NCBI RefSeq assembly: GCF_000003815.2
Contig: NC_049987.1
Location: 8,171,858 to 8,235,857, forward strand
DNA: 64,000 nt
Direction of reading: 5' to 3'
DNA from: Branchiostoma floridae
Taxonomy: Eukaryota > Chordata > Leptocardii > Amphioxiformes > Branchiostomatidae
Shown: one piece after another, positions 10,927 through 23,300 of the stretch
Position numbering within the stretch: the stretch's first letter is position 1
How the letters are laid out: the number at the start of each line of letters is the position of its first letter
Notes under the pieces: model-generated
Databases searched by the model: none
The model's input: only the letters and a program-made list of their open reading frames with translations
What the model was told of the DNA's origin: nothing
Program-made: the position numbers and the translations under genes

Positions 10927-13860
10927 TTTGGCCATATGGTCACGTATCCATCGTCTCTGTGCGTTAATTCTTGTGTAGAATCTAATTTTGTATTAGCTGT
11001 CGCTGACTGAAAAGTCATAGTTAAACTTGTAGGGGCAAGCCACTTTCAAGTTCAAGTTTACGATAATGAACTTGTCACCATGGCTGCACAGTCACTGATT
11101 CGATGTACTTGACTTTGATTTAGGAACACTAAGGGGTTCACCTAAGCATACTGCTTCACGAGTTCAGCCTACCAAACAAAACTTGAAAGTGATGACAAGT
11201 AAAAGTACATTCGAGAAGTACCGACCGTGCGGTTGGTAGATGTAACAAAACGTTCAACTCAACTCTATGAGTATGATGACTCATGTGTAATTATAAAACA
11301 TGAGTGGCTCTACAAATACTCGCTACATAGCTCTCGACGTGAGAATATCTCAGCGACTGTTTACTAACAGTAACGACGAACATACTACTAGATTCATACT
11401 TGGTAAAAATAACACACAGTATTGCGATGTTTATGAGTGTTCAATGTATTTTGATATCTACGGCTTCTACTCGTTACTTACAATGAGTGAGCTAGAGGCT
11501 AATAACCTTATTCGAGAGTTCGAAAGGAGTAACGCTTTTCTAAATTTTCCCTTCGGTTGGAAACACTAGTGTTAGTCTAGTTTTGTGTTTTATCTCGCCG
11601 TAACCAACATCCGTCGCCACCCAGACACGCCTGAGTTCCGCGGAGGCGCACACAATGGCGGAGAGTCCGCTGAAGAGCCTCTCCTGCCGATGACTGGACA
11701 GTACCGCTCTACTCAGACCCTCTGGTCGTCATGACAACGATGTTGACGAAAGTGTTTTCGTGTTGAGGTAGTTGTGGCTCGGCCACGCGACCACGCAGCG
11801 AGGACTGGGCGCTGGTCATGCATGACATTTTTGTCCCAGGTCATCGACAAACAACCGCACAAAGCAGTGTTCGCGCTCCACGTTCTGTTCTCTCCGTGTG
11901 ACTCCACGGTTTGAAGATGGGAATATTTGCGTCTTTTGTTACTGTACCAGCAGCGGAGACAACGCATTGAGGAGATGTGAACCTAGGGAGACTTTTGAGA
12001 GGACGTTTCCGGACTTTCCGTGTCTGCGGCGTAGATTTGAAGATAGACTTTTTTCATCACAGCGTTTTCGTGGACAGGGCACCGCTGAACGTGGATTACA
12101 ACTGCTGTTGTCATCAACCAAGTTTGGAATACCGAGGAAAAAGTAGGAGGAAGTTTGTGAAGGTAAGGATAGGGAATCCATTAGTATCACATCTTCCAAC
12201 AGAATGAAGTTGATATCAAATAGACGACAGTGTTTTTCTGTGTGACTTTCGTACTAGACGATATTCTGTAGTCCCTCTTCTTTGCTGAACCAATAACGAA
12301 TACGACGAGAATAAATCGTACCTGCCATACTGCTTCATAAGCAAAACCTAACGACCAAATGAAGTTATCTTGAATTACACACGTTCATTTTAGTCAAAAC
12401 GCAAGGGGGGGATAATTTGCTGCCATTCTTGCTAATCAGAATAAATCCAAAAGAACAAAGCGAACATTTTCTTTACTCATTTTTCTAGATAGAGACATTT
12501 AACCCGATGAAGAACGTTTGAAATATCTGAAATTGTGTTAAACTTTGAATTTCTTCACATCTAAGCTATAGTGTTACACAGGCCTGTCATATGTAGTATA
12601 CCTACAAAGTTTTTTTTCGTAATTGGAGTCTCTCTCACGGTGAGGCAGCCATATTGGATTACCCCATCAAACCCTCCTACAGGAACTGTGAGCTTGTTGT
12701 GCGCTCCTGTCCGGCTTTTGACCGCAGGAGAAGGCTTGGCTTGCTGTCACGTTATCTGAAGGACCTCTAACGAAGTACACCCTTCAAAAGAAACAAGTCT
12801 ATTCCACACGGTTCGATTGCCCCCTTTTATGGTAGCGATAAGTGGAAAACACAGTCAGCGTCGCTGAGTATATCCTGGACTCCGGGAGAGTGTTATATCA
12901 TACTTGATGTCAACTTACGGATGCATGTAGGCTAATTTTCTTCTTGTCGGTCGATATACGGCTACGAATCAACAATCAGAGTATGGGTTTTGGGACGTCG
13001 CTTCAGCAGACTTTGTGGAACAAAGTTAAGATGGAGACAATGCAACAAATAAGCAATGATAAATGGTGTAGAAAGTGGTAGGGACTTCGGCTATGGCATT
13101 GATCGCAAATTGATCGAGTCCGCTGTCAAACAGACTCAATTGTGCTCGAATGTTTCCTTAGACAACACCCATTCAGGACTCTGTGTCGGTGGGACAGGTC
13201 TGTTATCCAGTTAAACTCTCTGATATGTTTGAACGGGTCTTGAAGTGCTCATGCTATGCAATGGAACAAGACGTGTCATGGCGCTCGCCTCGCATGACGC
13301 TATTTGGTGGCAAGCGGCATGGAGGGTCTGTGTTGGTTCAAACTTTCGCCGGACAGGCTGTTTGTCCTTGGGTTTTGTTGTGCAGTGCACCGAAACCTCC
13401 CATGTACCAGAAACTAGCGTGGTCTGACTACTATAAAGTTTTAAGGGTACATCTTGTGTTGTATGATAACTTTATTTCCAAATTCATGCCCGTAGGCTAA
13501 TTGCAAGGGTATGAACAACAAGAAGGTAACCAGTGTCTATTCTATACATCTATGTCCCTACAGACATTGCTGGGGGTTGACCTCTTTGTTGGAGGCAGTG
13601 GCTGATGAAAGTTCCCACGTTTTAATGATAAATAGGTGTTGTGATTTTAGTAGGAATATCTTATTTAGGTGTTTAAAATGATGAAAGCTCGGGAATATTG
13701 TTTTGGTTGGAAAATTTGTTTCTTTCATCCTCTCAATGAAGGTAGTTACAAATAAACTGCAGTCTATCTTCCACTGTGTCCATTGCACAATACTTGTACA
13801 TTAGGATATCGTACCGTATATTCTTGAAGGGTAAAATCATTACAAACATTCCCAGTGACT
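10927..13860. other. Intergenic region, no supported gene
   Basis: It contains scattered short open frames without recognisable domains. A GC-richer patch (about 11600-12160) includes the start-like cacaatggcgg at 11653 (frame closes after 12 codons) and a good donor (gaaggtaagg) at about 12160, so it could be a promoter or 5' UTR exon of the downstream adhesion GPCR. A second copy of the gctaattgcaag repeat is at 13481-13505, followed by possible retroelement sequence to about 13800. Confidence 0.45.
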
Positions 13861-13864
13861 TTGT

Positions 13865-14320
13865 GCTTGTGATGAACCCTAGCATCATGGCGCGGCTATC
13901 CACAGTGTACCTGTTAGGTTAAAAATTATGCATATTGTCGTGGACATCTGCACAACACACAGTGCATGATTTAGTTGCTCAATCAAACACATGTTCATTC
14001 GTTCTTTACAGATTAAAGTCCAAGGACCAAGGTTCACATTCGCAAAGAGAGAACTGTTGAGTTTGAGTTTCGAATTCTGATGATCACCAGCACCATGCCA
14101 CGCGCGTTACGACTATGCGCAGTGTACCTGTTAGGTTAAAATGTATGCATATTGTCGTCAATTAATCTGCATAACACGTGTTTATTCGTTGTTTACAGAT
14201 TTAAGTCTACTGTCCAATGACCAAGGTCCACATTCGCGAAGAGAGAACTGTTGACTTTAAGTTTCTGATGATCTCCAGCACCATGCCCCGCGCGTTACGG
14301 CTATCCACAGTGTACCTGTT
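13865..14320 (+). repeat. Triplicated start-exon region of the adhesion GPCR
   Basis: Three tandem copies of the segment around the initiator ATG are seen; matching agtgtacctgtta blocks lie at 13903, 14121 and 14309 (offsets 218 and 188 bp). The first two copies keep an ATG and the signal-peptide beginning but run into ggttaa (stop) right after ctgtta. Only the third reads on into the LRR N-cap. The repeated unit includes the tttacag acceptor and about 100 bases of 5' UTR. Confidence 0.9.
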
Positions 14321-17300
14321 ACTGGGCATGCTGGCAGTGATGGTGAGGCGTGGTGAAGCAGTGGACGCGTGTGACGTCTGCGACTGCAGCGACCCGACCA
14401 ACATCGACTGTCAGGACAGAGACTTGGAGGAAGTTCCGACAAACTTTCCACAGGAAGCACAAGCAATGTATGTAGACTAAGCCATAGATGTGTATTCTCC
14501 TCACTCAAGTTAGTCGTTTGTTTTCAGTAATCTATAACAGACTAATGGAATACGATGTGCAGATCTATTCACACGTTTCTTTCCATATGATGATGATGAT
14601 GATGATAACTTTTATTGCTCAAAAATTGTACAAGGTACAAAGTATGGCATCTACCTAGTATGATACCTAACTTCGGTTCCGTAAGGTTAATCTACTTACA
14701 ACAAAGGTGTGTAGTATGGGATGAAACTGGGCTTTTACAATCACTGGAGGGATTTCTAACGTCCAGACAGTCTTTAATGATATGGCCAAATCAAGAGTCA
14801 TATTTAGCCTTGCGCAAGACAGGGCCGGATGGTGGTGAGAAGATGGGTTATCGGAAAACAAATCTGCCAGCGAATCATTCTAAACATCCTCCACGAGTTT
14901 CTAAGAAGACTTAAATGTGACCTAGTAGTGACACAGGAAACGTGGACGAAAATCTATTTTGCCTCCCACCAATAATCCGCCCTGTATACAAATTCGGACG
15001 ACTTTATCCCTCATCCTTTTCGTGTAAAAGGTTTGGTGAGCTCTGTCTTTTTAAGGAAAAGGCTCTGCGTGAGACGCATCAAAAGACACTGCTGTCCGAG
15101 AGATGATCCTTGCACGTCACGATATGGCCTTTTAAAAGATGCCATCACCGCAGAGTTGTTGTTCTTGTGGCACGTAGAAACGGCTCAACACCCAGCAAAA
15201 CCCTGAGGATACTTTTACCTTAAAAGCCCCTGACTCGTTTGTTTTGGTCACTGGTGGAGAAGAAACGGCTTTTGTGTTTGAGGTGTCAGTATGATGCTAG
15301 TCCCACTGGCATAATCTACCAGACCTCCTCGACCCTTGTTTGCACATAGGATTAACGCGGCGTTTAGCAGCCTGAGTTTTACGGTTCTAAATGCCTAGAG
15401 TTCGCTCAGCTAGATCACTTGAAACAACTTTTACCTCGGTCAGACAAAACAAGACATACCAAGACATGCTCAGTTAAAAAGCAGGATGTCCAGAATACAT
15501 TAAATTTTGTCTATTACATCATCTTATTGATGTTCATTGCTAAAGCTGCTATTACATCTTGCTGATTTTCTTTCTATTTCAGAATACTGAGCAACAATAG
15601 AATATCAAGGGTGCCGCTGACTGCCTTTAGAGACTTGTCGGATCTGCTCTTTATGTAAGTATTTCAGGACACCGTGATTGTGTTGCCTTTACAGTATGGT
15701 CATAAGATGGACCGTACACAGTTACTCCATAATGTTCTAACCACAAAAATGTATATTTCCTGTGGATGAGGTTTGCTGAACACGAATCAATATAATTATG
15801 ATATCTGATGTCTTGAAATAAAGTAATATTATTCAAGTTTTTTTTGTAAAACTTGAAAATACTTCGATGTGATATAACATTAGTAATCTTAAAATATCTT
15901 GAAATTATACGTCGAGAATGCTTAAAAAGAATAACTTTCATTTTCTGTCGACCTACCGCACACTTTCAAATGTTATCCATACTTGATCATGACATCACAT
16001 TTATAACTCGTCTGTCACATACTGATGTTTTAAACTCTGTCTAACCCTCGTGTGCCGTATTTTCGAGCTTTTTTTGACAGGTAACGATGGACCGACCCTC
16101 GCTGTGATTCCCTCTGTCCATTGCTCTGGTGATGTCTGTCTTTCTGTTCCTCAGATACTTACACTCAAACGCTCTCACAACCCTTGAGGAAGGAACTTTT
16201 GACGACATTCCCAATTTAATTGAAGTGTGAGTGGTGGTAGAGATTCGTCTTCCTGTCATATCATTTTCCAGAGGAAAATTCAGCTTTCGTAGAAAAATAA
16301 TATACGCTAGACAAAATATCTATATCTAGTTGCACTAAAGATAGTGGTAGTATTAGCAGCTATCGTACATCTATACCATGAGTGCCTGTAGCAAAGAATT
16401 TAGGTTGAAGTCCTAAAGGCTGAACAGTTCAGGTATGACAGGTCGTTCGGTGTAATATAACCAGCTTCCCCCGCATGCCTGTGAAGCTGGTGTGTTACGC
16501 CAAAGGGCGGTTATACTGCCTGACCTATTTAGGTTAAGATTTTGATAGCTACATGTAGATCAGCTAGATCTTCACCTGTCACTCTTATTCTAACTAATCT
16601 AAGCTTTATAGCTTATCTTCAAATTAGCTCAAACACTGTTAGAGAGAGTACTTTAATAGAAAGATAGAGTCATAGTCACTAGTCATAGGATACCAAAGCC
16701 ATAGCATACTATTGTCAGTGATATTCCATTAAAGTGAAATGACATATCGCAGTGCAGTTTTGAAAATCTCTCTCTCACTATGCATAGGATAATCGGTGAA
16801 ATTTGATTCCATGATCCCCACAGATACATGCGGGACAACCCGTTTTACTGTGACTGTAATCTACGGTGGTTAGCGGTCTGGTTTCAGACCACGGCGGGGA
16901 GGGACATTCTGAAGGACGACCCGCAATGTCTGTCACCGGGCAACTTAAACGGACAGAGTCTGACCAGCGTCAGCGTGCAGGACATGATCTGTCCGACTAC
17001 CGCCGCACCTCCTGTCACTGGTGAGGATAGACGCATAGCATTAATTGCTTTCATTACTGATGGCGCAGAATACTAGTATGTTTCTAGAAGTTAAGGTATG
17101 AAGAGAAAAAGAAATGCAGGCATTAAGTACTGTAAATGCAGGCATTAGACATCTGTTCAGTGTAAACAAATACTAAATATATCAATGAATAATAGCCATA
17201 GAGAGATTCCTACTAATGAACCCTGGTATGTGTTGGTAGTCCGCATGCACGCGTTATGTGCGTTATCATTATGCAAAATGATGCTGAATGTTGGAACAAC

Positions 17301-20300
17301 ATGAAACGGAGTTATAACCATTGTATGCGTTAACGTCGCTTTACCGATACTAACGTTATACCATGATATGATCTCACTTGATTTCTAGTCAAAACATTAC
17401 CATATACATGTACATAGACAACAAAGCGTTCATGAACGTCCATTCTAGGAATAGACTATTGATACGTATATGTATATAAGTGTAACGAAATTTCTTGCCC
17501 GTGGGCTAATTACAAGTGACAAAAAAGACTGGCAAACAATGGTAAACATCATAGTAAGCGACTAATATAGTCTAAAAGCTAACCCTAAAATGTATACAAA
17601 TATAAATAAGAAATACAAATGCCGTCGTTGTTTTTTTTCCAGAGGCGCCCACAGAAGCGCCTGCCACGCCTGCCCTGAACACGTGGTGCCCGGAGGAGGA
17701 GAGTGTGCTGTTCACCTGGCCGAGAACCTTCATCGACACTACGGCACGGGTGGCGTGTCCGGAGGGCGGCGGGACGGCCATCAGGCAATGGTGGGTTCGG
17801 CTAACTAACTAGCTAACCAGCTAAGTAACTGACTAACTGACTCACTGACCGGCTAGCTAGCTAAGTAATCAAATAGATAAATAGCTAGTGGGATAAGTAC
17901 TCATCCGTAAATATTTAAATAACTAATCACATGACAAAGTGGCTGACTCACCACTAACTGACTGACTAACTGATTGACTGACGAGCTAGCTAACTTAGTA
18001 ATCAGCTAAATAGCTAACTAGTCAGCTAACTAAGTATGCAACTAACTAATTATTGAATAACTAATCACATGACAAACTGGCTGACTCACCACTTACTGAC
18101 TGACTAACTCAGCGCTAGTCATTAGGGAAGTACGCATTATACGTTTTGTACAAATTTCTTATAGCATCACGGGGTTAATTTGGGAAGGATTATTGAGGCA
18201 AGCTTCTAATAATGAAAAAGTAGTCAGAGTGTTGTAGCAGCATTCACCATAACTGCTGAAAATTATTGTTTCAATGCATGTTTCTACAGTGCCTGGGGGT
18301 CTCCAGACGAAGGGGCCTCCTGGAGCGTGCCGAACGTCACGGCGTGTTTCTCCGACAGGGTGACACAGCGTCTGAGTGAGCTGGCGTACCTGCCGCCTGA
18401 CAGAGGTACAGCGGGTTACTTTTAAAATAGAGAGAAGGAACCTGTTTGCAAGTGATCATTCCACCTTATAGTTAAGCTAGTCTGTCATATCAACGAATCT
18501 GCCAATTTGTAATTTATATAAGACAGAGAATGAATGTCACTTTATTGTGGAGTGCACCAACTAAAGTAATGTCCTTTTTCATTGTATACAAGATATGTCC
18601 CCTAATTCTCCTATTTGAACGGCAAAGAGAAATCCATATTCCTCATGCAATTATATAAATCATATATTATGGCTACTAGTATTATGTATTAGTCTCTGTA
18701 GATATAGTAAGGTTTTCTTATATCAACAGTTATGTCTTATTGCTGTGACCTTTAGTTAGTCTGTTAGAGCAGGACAGTATAATCAAGGTATTTCATTTAT
18801 TGTCGATAATAGACTTCATAAGCAGTATACAAAAGTGAGTGAAGAATATCTGTTGGCCACTTTGTAAAGAGTGCAACTTCACTTTCATGTCCATCTACAT
18901 TTGTTATAGCTTTCTAATCCACAAAAATGTACTTTATCACCTCTGTATGACAGTGCTGGACAATATAGACGAGTTACAGACCTGGACATCTTGGGCTGAG
19001 CAGTTCACACTGATCGACACCGCCCTGGCTGCTAAGACCTTGGCGACCCTCTCCGCCACCCCGACCCTGGACACGCAGCAGTGCTCCACAACACTGCGGT
19101 GTATCAGTAACCTCATGCAGGCTGACGAACAACAGCTGATGGAGGCTCAGCGGATGTACAACTCTGTATCAAAGTATGTATGGAACTGTATCGAAGTATA
19201 GTATAGCTCCGTATCATAGGATAACTGCGTATGTTTGAACAACTGCGTATCAATGTATGAATAACTCCGTATCAATGTATGGATAACTCCATATCAATGT
19301 ATGTATATCTCCGTATCAAGGTATGGATGAGTTAGTATCAAAAGAAGAGAATTCCAGATCAATGTATGAAATGTTCCGTTTCAATGTATTTAAAAGTCCG
19401 CACCGATTCTTGAATGGCTCTTTTTGAATGTATGTATAATTCCGTATCAATGTTTGGATAACTTCATATCAATATATGCGTAATTCATACCAAATTACTT
19501 ATAGCTTCGTATCAATGTGTGTATGATTATATATATTGTACGTTTCTTCAAGATGGCAAGTTTTGTTTGAGATGGATGAAAACAGAATTTTGTATCATTG
19601 TTGATAAATGATTGATTTCTGTATCATTTCATAGGCTCATGAGCGTAATAGAGCCAGTGACATTCAACACAGTGTTTGACGGCGACACTTTCGTGACAAC
19701 TGCCGGGGACATCGCTATAGGTCTGGGAGCGTTTCAAACAGTACAGTTTCCCGGTGCCGCATTCGTCCAACAGTCAACGGACGGCAGGCGGTCTTACCAG
19801 TCGGATCAGGTAGGCAGAAAGTCGTTATTGTAAAACATTAATTCTTGTATTTCTTGATCATTGGTTTGATGGAAAATTTTATGAAAGAAGTCTATTTTTT
19901 GGTCATCAGTACTAGTATTAGAGCAATCCGAGCCACATTCAATTTATGCTATTTCTCATGAAGGACAGCCGATATTTCATATTCAACTTTGTTCTTTCTG
20001 CAGGAGTTTGAAATATTCTTGAACGCTAATGTGTCCGATGGAGATTTACTAGGGTTCAGTTCGATAAAACTCCCCACGACGCTACTGGACAGGGTGATAC
20101 TATCAGAACATCCAACCGTGCAGTTCACTTTCTACAGGAGTGGCAAAATGTTCGACGTAAGTTTACGTACTTTCATGCGTCAAATTTCTACTATTTGGTG
20201 ACGCCTCAGGGGCGGAGCCGTTAGTGTAGTCTACTGCGATTGAGTTGAATGATTCTAAAAATCAGCGAATGCATTCCCTTGGGAATTGTTTTAGGTAATA

Positions 20301-23300
20301 CCTTACAGGAATGACCTTTGTACACAGCATGAACGGTCTCTACTACTTCTAGCATACAGACGCGTTATTTTCTACCATCTAATACATTGGTTCAAAACGT
20401 TTAAGTATATGCCTCGTCTTCAACGGCGCCGTCCATTTCCATATTCTGTGCGTCTTAAAGATGATGACGTCGGGATTTCGTGCATACCAAACTACTGGTT
20501 TAATGAAGATGTATCGTTTTTCAACATGGATTGTTTTGATATCGTACAGCTCGTGAGCCAAGCTGACGGGAACTCCTCCTTCAGTATGATGAAACTCCAG
20601 GTGCCCATCATCTCTGCCACGGTGGGAGGGATGCACGTGTCGAACCTGTACGATCCTGTACAGGTCAACTTCCGCAGGCTTATAACAACGGTTAGTACTG
20701 TAGTTATATCATGTTGGACTTTAAAATTCTTGCTGCATGTATCTTATGTAACATTCTGTATTTTGACTAAACCAATTTCAATGAATAGCAATCTCATTGG
20801 GGTAGATTATAGTTTATGTGCATAGACAAATTTCAAACTTCCCCTCCTCGATTCATTACGACAACATTCGATCATTGGCGTATTTGTCTTGTACAAGTAC
20901 ACCAGTTCATCATACATTATTTTCCACTTTCTCTTATAGGGCACTCCAGTATGTGTGTTTTGGGACACATCAATAAACGGTAAGTACAAAGTCTACTAGT
21001 CTTATTTCTATCAAATCATGATACCAAAGTGTCTAGAAGTAAACATAATGTAAGAAAGACCATAAGCCTTTAGACCCACCAGATGCAGCTGGAATGGAAT
21101 GGTAGGATGTAGATGACGTTAAAACCTAGCTTAGGACAACTTCGTTCACTTCCCCCTGATACTGGACATGGGTGGTATATCTATTTCAAAAGATGATGTT
21201 TACAAGGTACATCTGTAAATTACAGCGTACCTAATTTGCTCTACTAATATCATATATAATTCTTGCCATCCTCAGACTGGTCAAGAGAGGGGTGTCAACT
21301 GGCTAGCGACCAGAATGACATCATTACCTGCGAGTGCAACCATCTTACAAACTTTGCCGTTCTCATGGTAGGTTTCACATTTTCGTATATCTCGCTAACT
21401 GCCAAGATAATCATCACAGTAGTATAAGACATGGGTCTAGTTCATATTTTAGGCCGTCAGCCATGGCGTAATCAGTATTTTTATCTCCAAACAGATAGAC
21501 CCTGCCATCTACCTCCACCGAGGCCCCGTTGTAATCTACTGTAGTCAGCATGACTCACATGGACCACACTTTCCTTGACCTTCCACAACACCAGCGCCAT
21601 GGAGTGCTTTTCCCTAGCCTTTGATCACGTATAATCTCTGCTTTGTTGACATGTCACCGACCACTCCAGTCATTTCAAAGGCGCCAATCGTTACAAGTGT
21701 TAGACAGCAAGATGCTTTCGGGTTCAGGTCGCGATAGGACACATTTTTCTTCCCGTGTAGGAAGGTACACATATCAGCCATTAGCTGTAAATTGAGCCAC
21801 CTTTTAGGTCGGTGTCGTCACGAAACGGTTGAGATAACGCATTGGGTAGAATTTGCATGACGATCCACAAACTTTCAACCTTCGAGAACGCTTTGTACAG
21901 TTTTTACCGTAAGTATTTCATGTTTACCGAGCGTCAATGAGCGGAAGAAGCTGCTCTTTTGTCTCCTCATGCCTGAGCTATGTGGTAGAAACGACGAGTT
22001 GGTGTGGAAGGAGGCCATCATAGAGGGTTCACGATGAGTTACGACTCGCACTTTCCTTGTAAAAAAGACCCCAAATAATGGAAGGAGCCAGTCGTAAGAA
22101 TCCCCGGTCACATTTCTCCCCGACTGAAACCTCTGCTGGGAGAATGTAAGCACTGCTCTGTCACAGATATAAGAATTTCATAAAAAGCATAAAAAGGGAC
22201 CAATTGGAGTAAGGTTGTCAACATGTCATCAGATTTAATCCAGTTTAGCTTCAAGGACACGCTACGTCGGACTAATTGACAAACATTCCGATATAACAAC
22301 AGTGTTCCACTCCACATGTTACTGTTTTTTAAACGCGTACACAGTATCACTGCGAAGGACGAGAACCATTTAAACGTCAAATTGTGTGTTATGTTTTTTA
22401 AAGCAGTATTAAAAGATAAATGATATACCTACATACAAAACATGCATCAACAAATAAATGTACAGCACATACATTCGCTTGTTTAGCGGAATATTGCAAA
22501 TGGTTCACATATATTGATTCAACAGACCAAATTATGAACAGTAAAAGCGAGCGCTTGCCAAACATGCATGCTTGCTGTCCCTCTGGCTTCCTTTCTCACT
22601 ATAGTCTCTAAGAATCTTATCTGAAAGCCGAGGTTGTAACGACCTACTAGTACTTTTTAAACGCTACTGTCATCGTGACATCTACATCATCGTTAGTTCA
22701 ATCATCACTGTTGTCCTCCTCCTCACCCTCTCCATCGACAACGTCTTCATCACTTGTGCCGTCGTCACTGCTGTCAGCTTCACTGTCCTCGTGGTCTTTA
22801 ATGTTCAGTTCTGCTACTTCTTCCAAGTCATCATCCACACTGAGGATGTCGGAAGTGCCGTTTGGAACTATCTTATCCGCTTTGTCTATCTCGTCCACTT
22901 TTATGACTTTTCCGTCCCTTATCTTTCTGATCGCAAGGCTGATGCCAGCGGCCGATGGACGCACAGCAGGGTCGTATTGGAGCATGTTTAGGATGAGAGC
23001 TTTCGTGGAACTGACTGGTGGTAAAGTAGTCACCAGACCCTCCTCCAGGTCTTGCAGTGTTGTGGATTTTAAGGCATCAGCAAGCCTTCCTCTGGACCCG
23101 ACGCACGCGACGAGAAACTTTCCTTCGGAGTTGTAGGAGGATCGATCGGTGACCGCAGCAAAGATCACGCCCAACGAGAATATGTCGCTACCTTTTGTGG
23201 ACTGTCCGTCGTCTACTTCCGGCGCCATGAAGTGACCGGAGCCAGGTTGGTCCGTGGTGCTCATGCCCGAGCTCCATTTGAGATCGCCGAGGACTTTAGC

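Noticed and set aside
11300-11569. 89-codon plus-strand frame starting with ATG
   Set aside because: No recognised domain, no splice or polyA context, and similar-length frames occur by chance in this AT-rich spacer.
22675-23136. 153-codon Ser-rich plus-strand frame
   Set aside because: It is the antisense shadow of the acidic tail and C-lobe of the minus-strand kinase-like gene.
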